Assembly: GCA_030789695.1 (NCBI GenBank)
Contig: CM061134.1
Location: 58,721,334-58,785,333 of the forward strand
Direction of reading: 5' to 3'
Source of the DNA: Scilla litardierei
Taxonomy: Eukaryota; Streptophyta; Magnoliopsida; Asparagales; Asparagaceae
Length of the DNA: 64,000 bases
The notes beneath the pieces were generated by a model. The model had not been told where the DNA came from. It was given only the letters and a program-made list of their open reading frames with translations, and searched no databases. Position numbers and translations under genes: made by a program. Below, one piece after another: positions 24,351-36,289 of this stretch (position 1 is its first letter; every line of letters begins with the position of its first letter).

Positions 24351-24689
24351 AGACTGTTCTGAGTTGATTTGCTTAGGTTGCTGTTAGTTGTCAGTGCGTA
24401 GCACCATTACTTTGTTTTCTGTACGTTTGACTTTGTTGGCCATGCTTGGGCCTTTCGACTCTTTTCTTCCAGCCTGGTGGCTTTTCTGTGATGTTGGAAC
24501 TTATTTTATGGATATTCTGAGATTGTTTTTTGTCTCATTTTCTTTATTTTTATCTTGTTTCATATCGCATTTGCAAGGACCTGCCATTTGAAGTTTATTG
24601 ACGCTTATCAGACTTGCAGCTTCACAGCTTCAAGTCTGAGCGGACCTATTCACGCCTCGCTTCCATATTTTTGGGAAGCGGGGCGTGAC

Positions 24690-27640
24690 ACATATCATAT
24701 ATAACAACTTCTATTAATATACATAGTCCAGGTACACCACTACATATACACCATCACTCTCCACCTCCCAAGACAACCGTGTCACGCTACAAGCTACAGC
24801 TCACATCAAGTGCTACCACTGAAATCCAACTCCAAGTCACCACCAATTAACCTGCCCATGCTACCTGAAAAATGGGGAGGAGCACGTCAATACGTGCTCC
24901 AGTAGGAACCCACTTGGATTTGGAACACCGTGTTAAGGTTATCAATACACAAGGCAAGACAAGAGACATAAGACATGTAAACTAAGTAATATAGCGAAAA
25001 GTAAATAGCCAAGAAAGGGGATCATACCTGCGGTCCTATGTCGAGCTACTGCAAGAAAAGGGTTGGCACGAATAATGATGCAAGTATTTCATACAGACAT
25101 AATCAAGAAAGGGAATCACAAGTATCAGAAGTATAACACGGTGTCACAAGTAAAACAAGTAAGGGAAAAGGGAAGTGCTGCCAGCAGAAGGAGGAACATG
25201 CAAATTCTTATTTTATTATTTTATAATTGAATTAATTGGAAACTTGGATAAACTGTGTGATACGAGGACCTGGACTTCACCCCAAATTTGGGGTGAATAT
25301 AGCACAAGACGCAGTGGATACGGGCACTGTACGACGGGCCTCTCAGCTCTCCGTCCCTGGCAGGAGTGAGGCTACCATAATAACACAACCTCCGTATGTC
25401 CCCTCCACTCCCGGTAAAGGCGAGTGGGAATAAGTATCACATATCACATTATCATTTCCCCTAACTTCTCAGTCCAGGCCTCATATCCACAATTTACTCG
25501 AGTTTCCACCCTAAACCCGGGTTTTGCTAACTCACCCTCCTTAGAGAGGATTGAGACATTCTAAAACCTCATTTAACATTATATATATCAATGAAGGGGA
25601 CACGTTGCATGGTTTCACATTCCACACTCTCATATCAACATGAGTCATACACCGAAGTGCCATGCCCTCCATTGTAATCAAATCACATATCAAATGGGTC
25701 ATGCACCCAAGTGTCATGCCCTTCATCATAGACATTTCAATTCATCATTCATAATATATGAAACCATGCTTTTCATGACCCCCATCATTACAAATTCACA
25801 ACGTGATTCATGATACAAATATTTGCAAGCCCATTTATCATAATTCTCAACTTTCATATCAATGTGGCATTTTCACAAACACATGGTGAACGTGACGTGT
25901 ATGTCCATAAGCACATTAGCAAAACAATTGGAAAAACATATCATTAGTCTACCTTCCATGTAAAAACAACAATCATGTACTATAGCGGGTAGAATAACAA
26001 CAATACACAATTTATCACACTACTTAACCATTTCATCTTGCATGAAATATATATGCAGTCCTAAAAGATAGATGATATCACCCAATTATAGTCAGAATTT
26101 AACACAACTTCCTAAATGAAAGTTGTAGGTATGTTAGTCCTGGTTTCACAGATAAAATTTCATGTAAAAATATTAAGTAGGTGATTTATGGTGAATTGTT
26201 GGTGAAACATGTTCGGTCTGTTTTTCAGACAGATTTCAGGGTCTGTAAAGATTGCTATTTTTGGGCATGGTTTAGCCAGAATTTCGAAAAGTATGCACTG
26301 AGATGAAGTTGTCTAAAAACTTGTTAACTTTTCAATGAGACCAAGAACATAAAATTTCGTTGTGTGTGCAGGTACTGAGGTCAATTTTACTAAACTGTGT
26401 ACATACTAAAGATCAAACAGACAAGTTGTAAAGATGGAATTTTTGCTCATAATTTCTGAATTGAGCATAGGATTTAATGTAGAAAAGCTGCCACAATGGA
26501 TCAGGTGGCAAGACACAAAAAAGGTGGGAAGTACAAGCCTCACATGGGCTTGTACCCGTGGGGCCACACCTTTTTGTGTCTTGCACCTGATCCATTGGAT
26601 CAGGTGCCACCTGTTCTACATTAATCCCTTGAACATATATCAAAATTCATATGATTTTGGGGTAAAACTTCAAGATCTACCAGAATATAATTTTTTCGAA
26701 ACTTAATTCAAGCTACAGTAACCGTAATTACAACAACAACATACAACAGAATTTCAGGATTTCAAAAGAGATAGTTTTGCTTGGAATTTTTAAGGGGTTA
26801 TGCATGGAATTGAATCAAGGCACATTAATTTGATTACCCCTATTACATATTGAATAAACATGATAGAAAAACATGGTAGACAGAACAATTCAATGGAATT
26901 CCAAATCCAAGTAAATTCCTACCTCAAAACTTGATTTTTCCTTCTCTCCTTCTCCTTCTCTTCATTCCATCTTCTTTCTCCTTAAAGCAAGCTGAATTCC
27001 TTCCAATAGGGAATGGCAATTAGGGTTTCATTTGATGAAGGATGGGGAAAATAGGGGTAGGGTGGCCGGCCATGTTAGGGGAGGAAGAGAGGAAGGAGAA
27101 AAGAGAATGAAAAAATGAGAGAAAGAGAGAGAGAGAGAGATCTAGATTTATCTCTTTCTTTCTTCTTTCTTCTTATTCCTTTCTTCTCTTCCAATAATGG
27201 AATATTCCAAGGGAATATTCCACGTGGAAATGACCAAAATACCCCCCCATCTTATAGGTAATTACAAGTTTGCCATTACATTATGAACACACCACTTTAG
27301 TATGTACACACACCTCCTTTAGTCCAAATGACCGTTTGCCCCTCACCTTTCTAAAAATTTACGGGGGTTGCCATTGACCCCTAACTCCTTTTCACACTAG
27401 CATGGCTCTTCTTACACACAACCATGCACACCTATGCACGCATACACGCATCACACACACGCCTAATACATACGCGTTACATAATACACACGACGTCATT
27501 CGCACTTCTCCCACATTCATATTTCTCATTCTCTTCCTTTAGCCACGTATTACGGCCCAATCCCCCTTGCACTACGCTACATACATCGATATCTACGTGT
27601 ATTTCATGCCTACCCATGTATCGTAAGTAGAAATACCACA
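24690..27640. other. Unresolved repeat-like DNA without genes
   Basis: No credible ORF. GA-rich and CT-rich stretches at 26935-27180 and a ggccggcc word near 27066 resemble, on the minus strand, the transcript-start region of gypsy LTRs, so a minus-strand LTR is possible, but I could not find both ends. The stretch contains the inverted repeat at 26497-26594. Confidence 0.35.
26497..26594. repeat. Long inverted repeat (about 28-bp arms) with inner hairpin
   Basis: Left arm 26497-26526 (tggatcaggtg...aaaaggtg) pairs with right arm 26567-26594 (cacctttttgtg...ctgatcca) with few mismatches. The loop holds a smaller hairpin, caagcc...ggcttg. A further ggatcaggtgccacctg follows at 26597. Confidence 0.8.
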
Positions 27641-27659
27641 TGTGTTCAGTAGAATACAC

Positions 27660-29263
27660 GTATAGTTCAAAATAGGGCATGCCACACTCCTGGCCCGAGA
27701 GTGTCGTATGAGATCTTGTAAACTGTTTCAGGATTGCTTTCTACAGTGGCCTCTTAATACTATGGCAGCCTCTGATATAACTCCTTCCCATCACCAAATA
27801 TCTGTGATAATGCTTTTGATCAAGCCATCCATGCTTTGTAATATAAAATTCTAATCCTTAACATAGTGTGTACAACATCTTTCTGTCGGCGTCATATCAA
27901 GCTTTGTCTTCACCATTGGCATAATCATGTTACTAATGAACTCTGATGTGGCTTTATTATGATCGTTACGTATTCAAAGTGGGATTATTGCAGGTATGTT
28001 CTGCGTCAACTTTTGATATCTTGAACATCACATTGGGTTTTCCCCACTGCTGCATGAATCCGCCACGGACAATTCTGACTCGCTTCATCTTGGTATACGG
28101 ATCCACCTCTGAATTTAGGCACATATCACAGAATAGCATGTCATGTTTGACTTGAATGGTTTGAATGTAACATTGTGCTTGATGCTCCACTTTGTTATTG
28201 TTTTAATCAAGTTCGTCTTTGTTTCAAAAAGATCACCGCCTTTAAACACTCCATCATCCATATAAATTCTTGGCTCTTTCAAACACCCTTACAGAGTATT
28301 TCTCATAATTGCTGCATTTACCCATTGATCCTCTTCCGCTTCATCTGACAATAACTCTTCAAATGCCACATTTGTGTTTGCAGCAACTGATTGTTGTATC
28401 CATGCAGTATCATCATCGTTTTATATCTGCATCATAATGCATGCTATCGTCTCTTGCACCGTCATGGCCGTCGTTATTAGTGACATCATATCTTCATCCA
28501 CATGTCTCACCATAGAAGTGGATGCTCCAACATGTGGTGGTATGCACATATCTGCTGGCATCACATTCGACTGATTGTGCATCGACTCTGGTACACATGG
28601 GCCTTGCATGTATGTTGAGTATGTTATTTGCCCTACATGTTCAGGAATTTGAATGCACTGCCCCGCAACATTTCACCTGTTAAGGACATACGAAAACATG
28701 TAATTCTTAGAAAATCACATTTATATTTTGAAGATATCATATAAAAGTTTGCAATACTTAAACGATTTCGATACTTACACATCCATATTCTCATCCTCTT
28801 GTGGGTAGAATGAACACCCTTCTTCCCATTCTCCCGCTACTGATACTCTTGGGTTGGAGAAGAAGACATAAATCTCGCTGAGTTGTTCTCCAAATCAAGC
28901 ATGCGAGTGAATGTTCCGTGTACTTCAATCAATTGTGCATTGATAATTGCATCAATCTCCACAGAAATTTCAACTGACCGTTGACTTGACCCCAATCTAA
29001 ATAGCCCCATCCATTTCACCGTCATCAAAAATCATCACAGCTGTAGTCCTGCCATCCATTATCGACCAGTTGCACACCAATTTCAAAGCATACTCATGAC
29101 GTCTGATCTTTGTGGCCTTGTGTATCCGATCTACTAGCTCGGTATAACGGTCTCCTTAGTATAATAGATATAACTTTTCCCCGATATATCTCGATTCTTG
29201 CTTGTCACTAATAATTAAATTTCCATCATAATAGCATATGATAAAAATATGATCGCGTGCCAT
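27660..29263 (-). pseudogene. MULE transposase, N-terminal part
   Basis: The ATG is at 29263-29261 (MARDHIFIICYYDGNLI). Domain landmarks on the minus strand: RYTELVDRIHKATKIRR, then FDDGEM and MGLFRLGSSQRSVEIS; further on HNKATSEFISNMIMPMVK with LDMTPTE, the MULE N-terminal DNA-binding and linker region; and at the left edge SYDTLGPGVWHALF. The DDE catalytic core that should follow is missing. Several stops and frameshifts make it a pseudogene. Read together with 17160-17970 it is one transposase split by about 9.7 kb of later insertions. Confidence 0.75.
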
Positions 29264-29830
29264 TGTTATCATCCTGCACAAAATTCCAAATAAAGTTTCC
29301 CCAGCACCAAAATTTCATTTATGTGCTTTAAACCTTTATCAAAATTTCATAAATGTACAATCTTGGAAGATGAATCAAAATCTTACAACCTATTTCATTA
29401 AAATATTTCTTATTTATATGGATAGAAAAATCTTACAGTGAGAGAAATTGATCTAAACTGGGCTAGATCCGGTTGTCTCTTGCCTTCTCCTTCCCCATAT
29501 CGTGTCGGATCCAGTGATTTTTGACTGAAATCTGTTGATTTTTTGCTTTGCTTTTTCTCTTCCAAGATGTCGTCGGAGCCACTTATGTTTTTACATCTGC
29601 GGATTTGTGAAATGTGAAGAAGAAGGTTGCAGGTTGCAGTCCTATAGTTTCAATTTGGCCGCACTTACCAGGTGTGGCCAGTAAATAGGCCCGTGACTCA
29701 AGTCACGGGCCCTACAAGTCTCGACCATACTGGTCATGCGGCCAGTTTGGAGGACCAAAAGACACAAAATGATCTGGCCGCACTTGGCAAGTGCGACCAT
29801 TTTACACTGCCTTTCCCCCAAAATGAGAAA
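29264..29830 (-). mobile_element. 5' region/end of the MULE with palindromes
   Basis: Non-coding, upstream of the transposase ATG. The stretch 29600-29680 (gcagtcctatagtttcaa...ggccgcactt) is similar to 43830-43910. It contains GGCCCGTGACT..AGTCACGGGCC (about 29690-29711) and CCGCACTTGGCAAGTGCG (about 29781), palindromes that recur in the intron 1 foldback at 44640-44890. Confidence 0.55.
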
Positions 29831-30290
29831 GAACTCAGCTGTGACTGAGACCGCAGCAACAGTTGAGTTCTTTCACTGAATTCAGTTGCCAAGAGTAGGA
29901 AATGTGTGGGAGGGGTACTTCAATGAACACATATGTCACCCATATATCACCCAGAAGTCATATAACACATATATCACCCATATATCAACACATATATCAC
30001 CCAGAATTACAATGCGCATTCAATGAAAAACACATATATCACTAGTAAGCATTTCACATATATCAACACATATATCAACACATAGTTCGTAGAAATAAAA
30101 GCTTTAAGAGATATGGCCTTTCACATATTTCACATATATCAACACAATTCCAATGATAATAAAATTTCATATATGTATATAAAGTGTGGAGATGATACAA
30201 AAAGTATCTAAAATACATCGATCAAATACATAAACATAGGCCACATATCAAACATAATATGGCACAATAACAAAAGTATAGCATCCATAT
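29831..30290. repeat. AT-rich simple repeat zone (catatatcac/catatatcaaca)
   Basis: From 29920 to 30150 the words acacatatatcac and atatatcaacaca recur irregularly. Just left, aaagaactcagctgt and acagttgagttcttt form an inverted repeat (about 29829-29872). No ORF. The right end (CATAT) is the target duplication of Athila II. Confidence 0.65.
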
Positions 30291-32052
30291 TGATTCGGGT
30301 TGAATATTGCTTATTTAACCCCTCATCTAGTAATATTTTGTGCTTATATGATGCTAAATTGGTCTCTAAGATGTTCGTATTTTGTACACCATCATTTATT
30401 AGAGAAATCACCTTATTCTAGCACAAAACAAAAATTAACTGAATATTTCTGCACTTTTTATATTTTTCATGGCTTGGTCTCGATCTCACGATTCCAACGA
30501 CTATTTACTTGTATTTTTTGAGATCTGTGCTAATTACTGTGTATTTTTGAATGCAGAATACCAATTAAAGGAGAAATATGCAAGAAATGCGGATTAAATA
30601 CGAAAATACAATGATCCGCACGAATCTCCGCGGCCACGTGGCGCTGCCGCATCCGTTGATCACCGATCCAGCGGCTGTAACGAATAGGGCGACGCGGCAC
30701 GTTAATCGCCGTTGGATATCGATCCAACGGCCCCCAGCGTCAGCAAACACAGCGAAAGAGCGGATACGTGGCTTAATGGGAGCCGCTCATCCATCATCCG
30801 ACGGTCCATAATTCCCCCGCATTTGAACTCGGAGAGCGGGCGACGTGGCTTCTCCGCAGCAGTTCGATTGTGATCCAACGGCTCATTTTCACCCCGCAAC
30901 AACGAAGTAAGGGGGCGGTTCTGAGGACACGCGTCACCATCCGGTCGACGCCCGCTCGAATCGAACGGTCGACGACGCCCCCGACGCGATCTCGGATCGA
31001 AGAGCGAAGGAGAGTCCGTCGTGCCACGTGTCAGCGTGCGGTTCCATCCCACCGGGTTCCAATGGTGGGAAATTGCGGCGGCTGATGGGTTGGGTTTTAA
31101 GTGATATCTGGTGCGAATTTGGGACCCGTTAGCACATTAAAACCCGCAATGTTATTATATAAGGTATTTCTATGGGTTTTGGTCGTATTCTTGGCGTATT
31201 TGGTCGATTTTGGAGCCGATTTTTGCAGTAATTTTCTGAGAATCCAAAGAGCAACCTAAGGGGATTTTCAGAGGCTTTTAGGAGGAAGAAGAAGGGTTTT
31301 CTTAGGCAAATAGATAGCGTATTTGGTGATGTTCCTTGAACTCTATTGTGTATTTTGAATTCTAATTATTTCTATTGCTTAGAACTATGGTTATTGTGAT
31401 GAAATTGTTGATTATTTTCAGTATGAGTAGCTAAATTCTCATTGTGCATGGTATGGCGTAGTTAGGGGATATGATTTGTATTCGTTTGGTTGAATTGTCG
31501 TGCTAAAATTGTCACGTTGATAAAGTTGTAGTCTTTATTTTTAAATCTACTCTTCATCTTCCAAAAGAACGTGATTTAGTAGATGATCACCTCACAAGGG
31601 TGAGTTTTGATTTCCCCAAAAGGGACTTTCATCGCTTATATTTAAAAGACTAAAACTTTAGCAACGTTTGTATTGAATTTTGTGCTTTAATCCCCACAAA
31701 GGTATTTTCCGGTGAATTGCTCTCAAAAAGAGAATTCATTGAGTTATATTTAATCAACCAAATTAATACGAATCATGGATCCTAATGAACCCATACCATG
31801 TGCATACTTCTCTTATATATTTTTATACACGAAACTTTATTTGCATGTATTGTTCACGTACTAAAAACCACGATCAAACCCATTGAAATCATCGTCATCA
31901 TAAGTGGTTAGTCTCTTTTCGTTGACTCTCTATTTGATTTGAGCTTTATGGTTGCAACAGATTTTCTCCCGAGGATTCGACATCTGGACTCCCAGATTAT
32001 ATTACTTGTACTGACTCTTTTGCTTGAGAGAAGCACATTTTTGGGCTGAGCA
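30291..32052 (+). repeat. 5' LTR of Athila II (1762 bp)
   Basis: TGATTCGGGTTG...GGGCTGAGCA. TATA-like TATATAA at 31156-31162. The U3 region (30625-31060) is rich in CACGTGGC and ATCCAACGG words. Confidence 0.9.
31156..31162 (+). promoter_or_regulatory. TATA box, Athila II 5' LTR
   Basis: TATATAA in gttattatataagg, conserved in the 3' LTR at 42203-42209; copy I has a weaker tattatttaag there. Confidence 0.5.
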
Positions 32053-32058
32053 AGTTTT

Positions 32059-32076
32059 TGGCGCCGTTGCCGGGGA
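32059..32076 (+). promoter_or_regulatory. Primer binding site (tRNA-Asp), Athila II
   Basis: TGGCGCCGTTGCCGGGGA, an 18-base match to the complement of the plant tRNA-Asp 3' end, 6 bp after the LTR. Confidence 0.85.
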
Positions 32077-32234
32077 GAATGGTTTGTTACCACGGTTTAT
32101 TTCATTCAGAGGACCTTCGGTGAGATCTTTCCACTTTACTATATAAATCTTTGTTTACCTTTATTAAAAAAAATTTGTGCTAGTTTAAGTGGCATAGGAC
32201 TCCTAGGACACATAGGTTGACTAGACGCTTTGAA

Positions 32235-33883
32235 ATGGCTGCTAATAATATGGATGAAAATTTTAGCAACAACAATGAAAATAATGTGCAACCTGGAGCT
32301 CCTAGAACTTTAAAAGATCTTCTCAGACCCACTAGGACTAGCACAGCTTCATGCTTTATCTTGCCCACTGATGCAAATTCTTTTAATTTCAAACCAGGGG
32401 TAATCCAACTCTTACCCACCTTTCATGGGTTAGACAAGGAAAACCCTTATCTTCATATAAAAGGATTTGATGAAGTGTGCTTGACATGTTTTGATGGAAA
32501 AACTAATGAAGACACGGTATATCTGAAACCGTTTCCATTCTCATTAAAAGATAAAGTTAAGAACTGGTTGAATGCATTACCATCACGTTCTATTACTACA
32601 TGGATTGACTTGCAGGCTGAGTTCCTAAAGAAATTTTTTCTATTCACAGGACACATGGACTGAAACGACAGATCATGAACTTTGCCCAGAAAAGCGAGGA
32701 AACATTCTACCAGGCGTTTGAAAGGTTTAATGAGCTATTGCCATCATGTCCACATAATGGCTTCGACAAAAGCAGGATTATTGGCTTCTTCTACGATGGA
32801 CTGCAACCTCAGATGAAACAATTCGTAGAAATGATGTGCAATGGAGGATTCTTCGATAAGGAGCCAGATGAAGCATGGACGTACTTGGAGGACATAGCAG
32901 AGAACGCGCAAACTTGGGATACTACTTCAGAGTACGACAGAGGAGTCCACTCTGTACCTTCCCAGCCAACACGTGGAGTGGTATACAATTTGAAGCCAGA
33001 GGATGCATTGGAGGCAAAGATGGAAGCAATGATCACAAACAAGCTTCAAGCTCTAAATTTGAAAGAGGCCAAAGCAGTTGAGATAGAGCAGACTTGTGCA
33101 CTTTGCGATGTTGGTGGACATGACACCAGTGCCAGCCCCACACTTCCAGCCTTGAAGAGCATGCTAGGCAATCCAACTGGGGTGAACCAAGTATCCACGA
33201 ACCACCAGGGCTTCAATTCCAACAACAAGGGGTGGCGTAACAATCCTACCTTAAATTGGGGCCCCAATCAGCAACCTTAGCAACAAGCTCATCCTCAGTT
33301 TCGACAACCTCAATACAACAATAACAACTACCAAGGTGGGAACCAAAGGAGGGACCAAGAGCCAATGCAACAACATCAGATGCAGCCATTTGGAGATGCG
33401 CTTCAGCAGCTTATTCAATTACAACAAGCCCAAATGCAGCAACAACATGCTCAGTTTCAGGCTCAACAGACACAAAATCAGCAGATGAGCGAAAGCTTGG
33501 CTAGGCTTACGGAGACATTGGAAAAAGGTAAGCTTCCATCACAATCAATTCCGAATCCTAATATGAGCTCATCTTCTTCTGCAGGTAATAATATGAAGCC
33601 TTGCCAAGCTGTGTCCACTCTGAGGAATGGGAAGGAAATTCAGAAACCTGACCCACCAAGCAGAGAAGATGAACAAGAGGAGGAAATTCAAATGCAAGAG
33701 GAGGAAATTGAAATGCAAGAGGAGGTGCAGAAAGAGAGCACGGATGCGGGTCTGAACAATAAAGTCATTGAAGAGAAAGAGCCCGCAACATATGTACCTG
33801 TAGCACCTTTCCCTCATCGGCTACTTCAGAAAAACAAAGATAAGTATCAATCCGAAATTAGTGAAATTTTTCAGAAGTGCTAG
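32235..33883 (+). pseudogene. Athila II gag (interrupted)
   Basis: ATG 32235 starts MAANNMDENFSNN. The gag core is close to copy I but a frameshift near 32645 (inside KKFFLF) splits it. The second part (32675-33280) includes NFAQKSEETFYQAFERF and the zinc knuckle, whose last Cys has become Ser (CALCDVGGHDTSAS). A TAG at 33278-33280 and another near 33881 interrupt the Gln-rich linker and acidic tail. Copy I is intact at the knuckle and broken elsewhere, so the two copies decayed independently. Confidence 0.85.
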
Positions 33884-34417
33884 ATAAATATTCCACTGCT
33901 TGATGCCATAAATCAAATACCTGCATATGCTAAATTTTTGAAAGACCTGTGCACCATTAAAAGAAAATTGAATGTGAAAAAGAAAGCATTTTTAACTGAA
34001 CATGTTAGCTCTATTGTGCAACAAAATGCCCCACCTAAATTTAGAGATCCTGGATCACCCACCATTACTTGTACTATTGGCACTAAAAAAATTGGAAATG
34101 CTTTATTGGATTTGGGGTCTAGTGTTAATATCTTGCCATATCCCATCTTTGTGCAACTTGGGTTAGGACAGCTAAAACCTACATCTGTTATATTGCAATT
34201 AGCTGATAGATCTATTAAAGTTCCAAAGGGATGCATTGAGGATGTCCTCGTTCAAGTGGACAAATTTTACTACCCTGCAGACTTTATAGTTCTAGACATC
34301 CAAGGACCCCAAACTGCCAATTCCACTCCCATCATCCTAGGTAGACCATTCCTAGCAACATGCAATGCTTTTATCAATTGTAGGGATACCAACTTAAAAT
34401 CACTTTTGGTAACATGA
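33884..34417 (+). pseudogene. Athila II aspartic protease
   Basis: Contains KDLCTIKRKLNVKKKAFL, then NALLDLGSSVNILPYPIF (protease active-site region) and PIILGRPFLATCNAF. The frame shifts near 34400, and the RT N-terminus continues at 34414 in another frame. Confidence 0.8.
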
Positions 34418-36240
34418 CTTTGGATTTGAATATATTTAATACTTGCAAGTTGCCAAATGTGGATGATGAGGTTGAAAAAGTACACATGATTGATTCATTG
34501 GTGGATGATTATATTTGCTCTGAATTTTATGGTGATGCTAATATTATTGAAACAATTGTAGAAGAAACTGATGACATCTTTCTTGTGCAGGAAAATGCGA
34601 AGGAGCTCAACGCGATATGGGAGACTAGGTTCGAGGCTTTGCCACCAAACGCACCAACTCAAATATCATCTGAGGTGGAAGATCCAAAGCCTGAATTAAA
34701 TCCACTACCTGAATATCTCAAGTATGCTTTTCTTGGAAATGAAAACAGCTTCCATGTGGTAATATCTTCTAAACTCTCTTTAGAACAGGAAAGCTCTTTA
34801 CTTGAAGTGTTGAAAAGGCATATAGGGGCCATTGGTTGGTCCATTGCTGATATAAAAGGTATTAGTCCCATTATATGCATGCATCACATTTACTTGGAAG
34901 ATGACGCCAAACCCACTAGAGAAATGCAACGTAGGTTAAACCCCACATTAAAAGAAGTGGTGAAAGACGAGGTTCTAAAATTATTGGATGCAGGTATTAT
35001 ATACCCAATTTCTAACAGTAAATGGGTCAGTCCTACACAAGTTGTTCCTAAAAAGTCTGGCCTCACCATGGTTAAAGATGAGAATAATGAACTTATCCCT
35101 GTTAGAGCCACCACATGATGGAGGATGTGTATAGACTATAGGAAGTTGAACTCCAGAACTAGGAAAGACCACTTCCCTCTACATTTCTTGACCAAATTTT
35201 AGAGAGAGTGGCTGGACATGAGTACTATTGTTTCCTAGACGGTTATTCAGGATACTATCAGATTGAGATCCCACTAGAGGATCAGGAAAAGACTACGTTT
35301 ACATGTCCCTTTGGTACTTTTGCAGTTAAGAGGATGCCGTTTGGTTTATGTAATGCTTCCGCCACGTTTCAGCGATGCATGCTTAGTATTTTTGATGATA
35401 TGGTTGAGAAAATTGTGGAGGTGTTTATGGATGATTTCTCCGTATATGGTAGCTCTTTTCATGATTGTTTAGCTAACTTGGCTCATGTTCTTGACAGGTG
35501 TATTGAGAAGAATCTCCTATTAAATTGGGAGAAATGTCATTTTATGACCACAGAAGGACTTGTCCTTGGTCATTTGGTCTCCAAAGATGGTATTCAGGTA
35601 GACAGAGCCAAAGTAGCAGTAATTGAGAAGCTACCAAGTCCCAAATGTGTGAGTGATATCAGATCATTCTTGGGACATGCAGGATTCTACAGGCGATTTA
35701 TTAAAGATTTTAGCGCTATATCTCGCCCTCTTTGCAACTTGCTAACTCAGAATGTGGATTTTATTTGGACACCTGACTGTCAACATTCTTTTGAAACTTT
35801 AAAGAAGTTGCTGATTTCTGCTCCCATTTTGCAGGTACCAGACTGGTCCTTACCATTTGAAATTATGTGTGACGCCAGCAACTACGCAGTTGGCGCAGTC
35901 CTAGGCCAAAAGAAAGACAAAGCTCCAGTAGTTATTTACTACTCCAACAAAACATTAAATGATGCACAAAGGAATTATACAACCACATAGAAGGAGTTGC
36001 TGGCTGTAGTATTCACGTTGGAAAAATTCAGGAGCTATATTTTGGGATCACCAATCTTGATTTATACAGATCACTCTGCTTTGAAATATTTATTATCGAA
36101 AAAAGATGCTAAACCTCGATTGATACGATGGATTTTATTGTTGCAGGAGTTCGATGTCCAGATCAAGGACAAGAAAGGCGTGGAGAATCTAGTAGCCGAC
36201 CACTTATCACGATTGACAGTAGGCCTTGATTCAGTAGATG
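34414..36240 (+). pseudogene. Athila II reverse transcriptase and RNase H
   Basis: The RT starts with acidic linker sequence, then VLKLLDAGIIYPISNSKWVS. A stop and frame change lie at 35116-35200. The palm continues with CFLDGYSGYYQIEIP, MPFGLCNASATFQRC and the catalytic FMDD at 35424-35435 (fingers-palm of gypsy RT). The connection has IRSFLGHAGFYRRFIKDF; RNase H has MCDASNYAVGAVLGQ and [11 protein letters not shown], with a TAG at 35988-35990 between them. The FMDDFSVYGSSF wording fits Athila. The catalytic motifs survive but the frame does not. Confidence 0.88.
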
Positions 36241-36289
36241 TACCTTTGAAGGACTCCTTTCCTGACGAGCATCTTTTCAGTGTTTCCAC

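Larger units (their letters stand above)
22142..24689 (+). mobile_element. LTR of a probable chromovirus-type gypsy element (copy 1)
   Basis: It ends ggaagcggggcgtgaca, as does the solo LTR at 39663-42088. The two align in several blocks: 23510-23650 with 40850-40980, 23785-23995 with 41110-41330, and 24160-24350 with 41545-41750. The left edge is a guess at TGTGAGACTT. CT-rich text at 22510-22720 may be the transcript start region. No second LTR or coding domain is attached. Chromovirus assignment rests only on the TGT...GGGGCGTGACA type of ends. Confidence 0.55.

Noticed and set aside
27676..27705. LTR edge (tgccacactcctggcccgagagtgtcg)
   Set aside because: On the minus strand it translates in the MULE transposase frame (SYDTLGPGVWHALF), so it is coding remnant rather than an LTR boundary.
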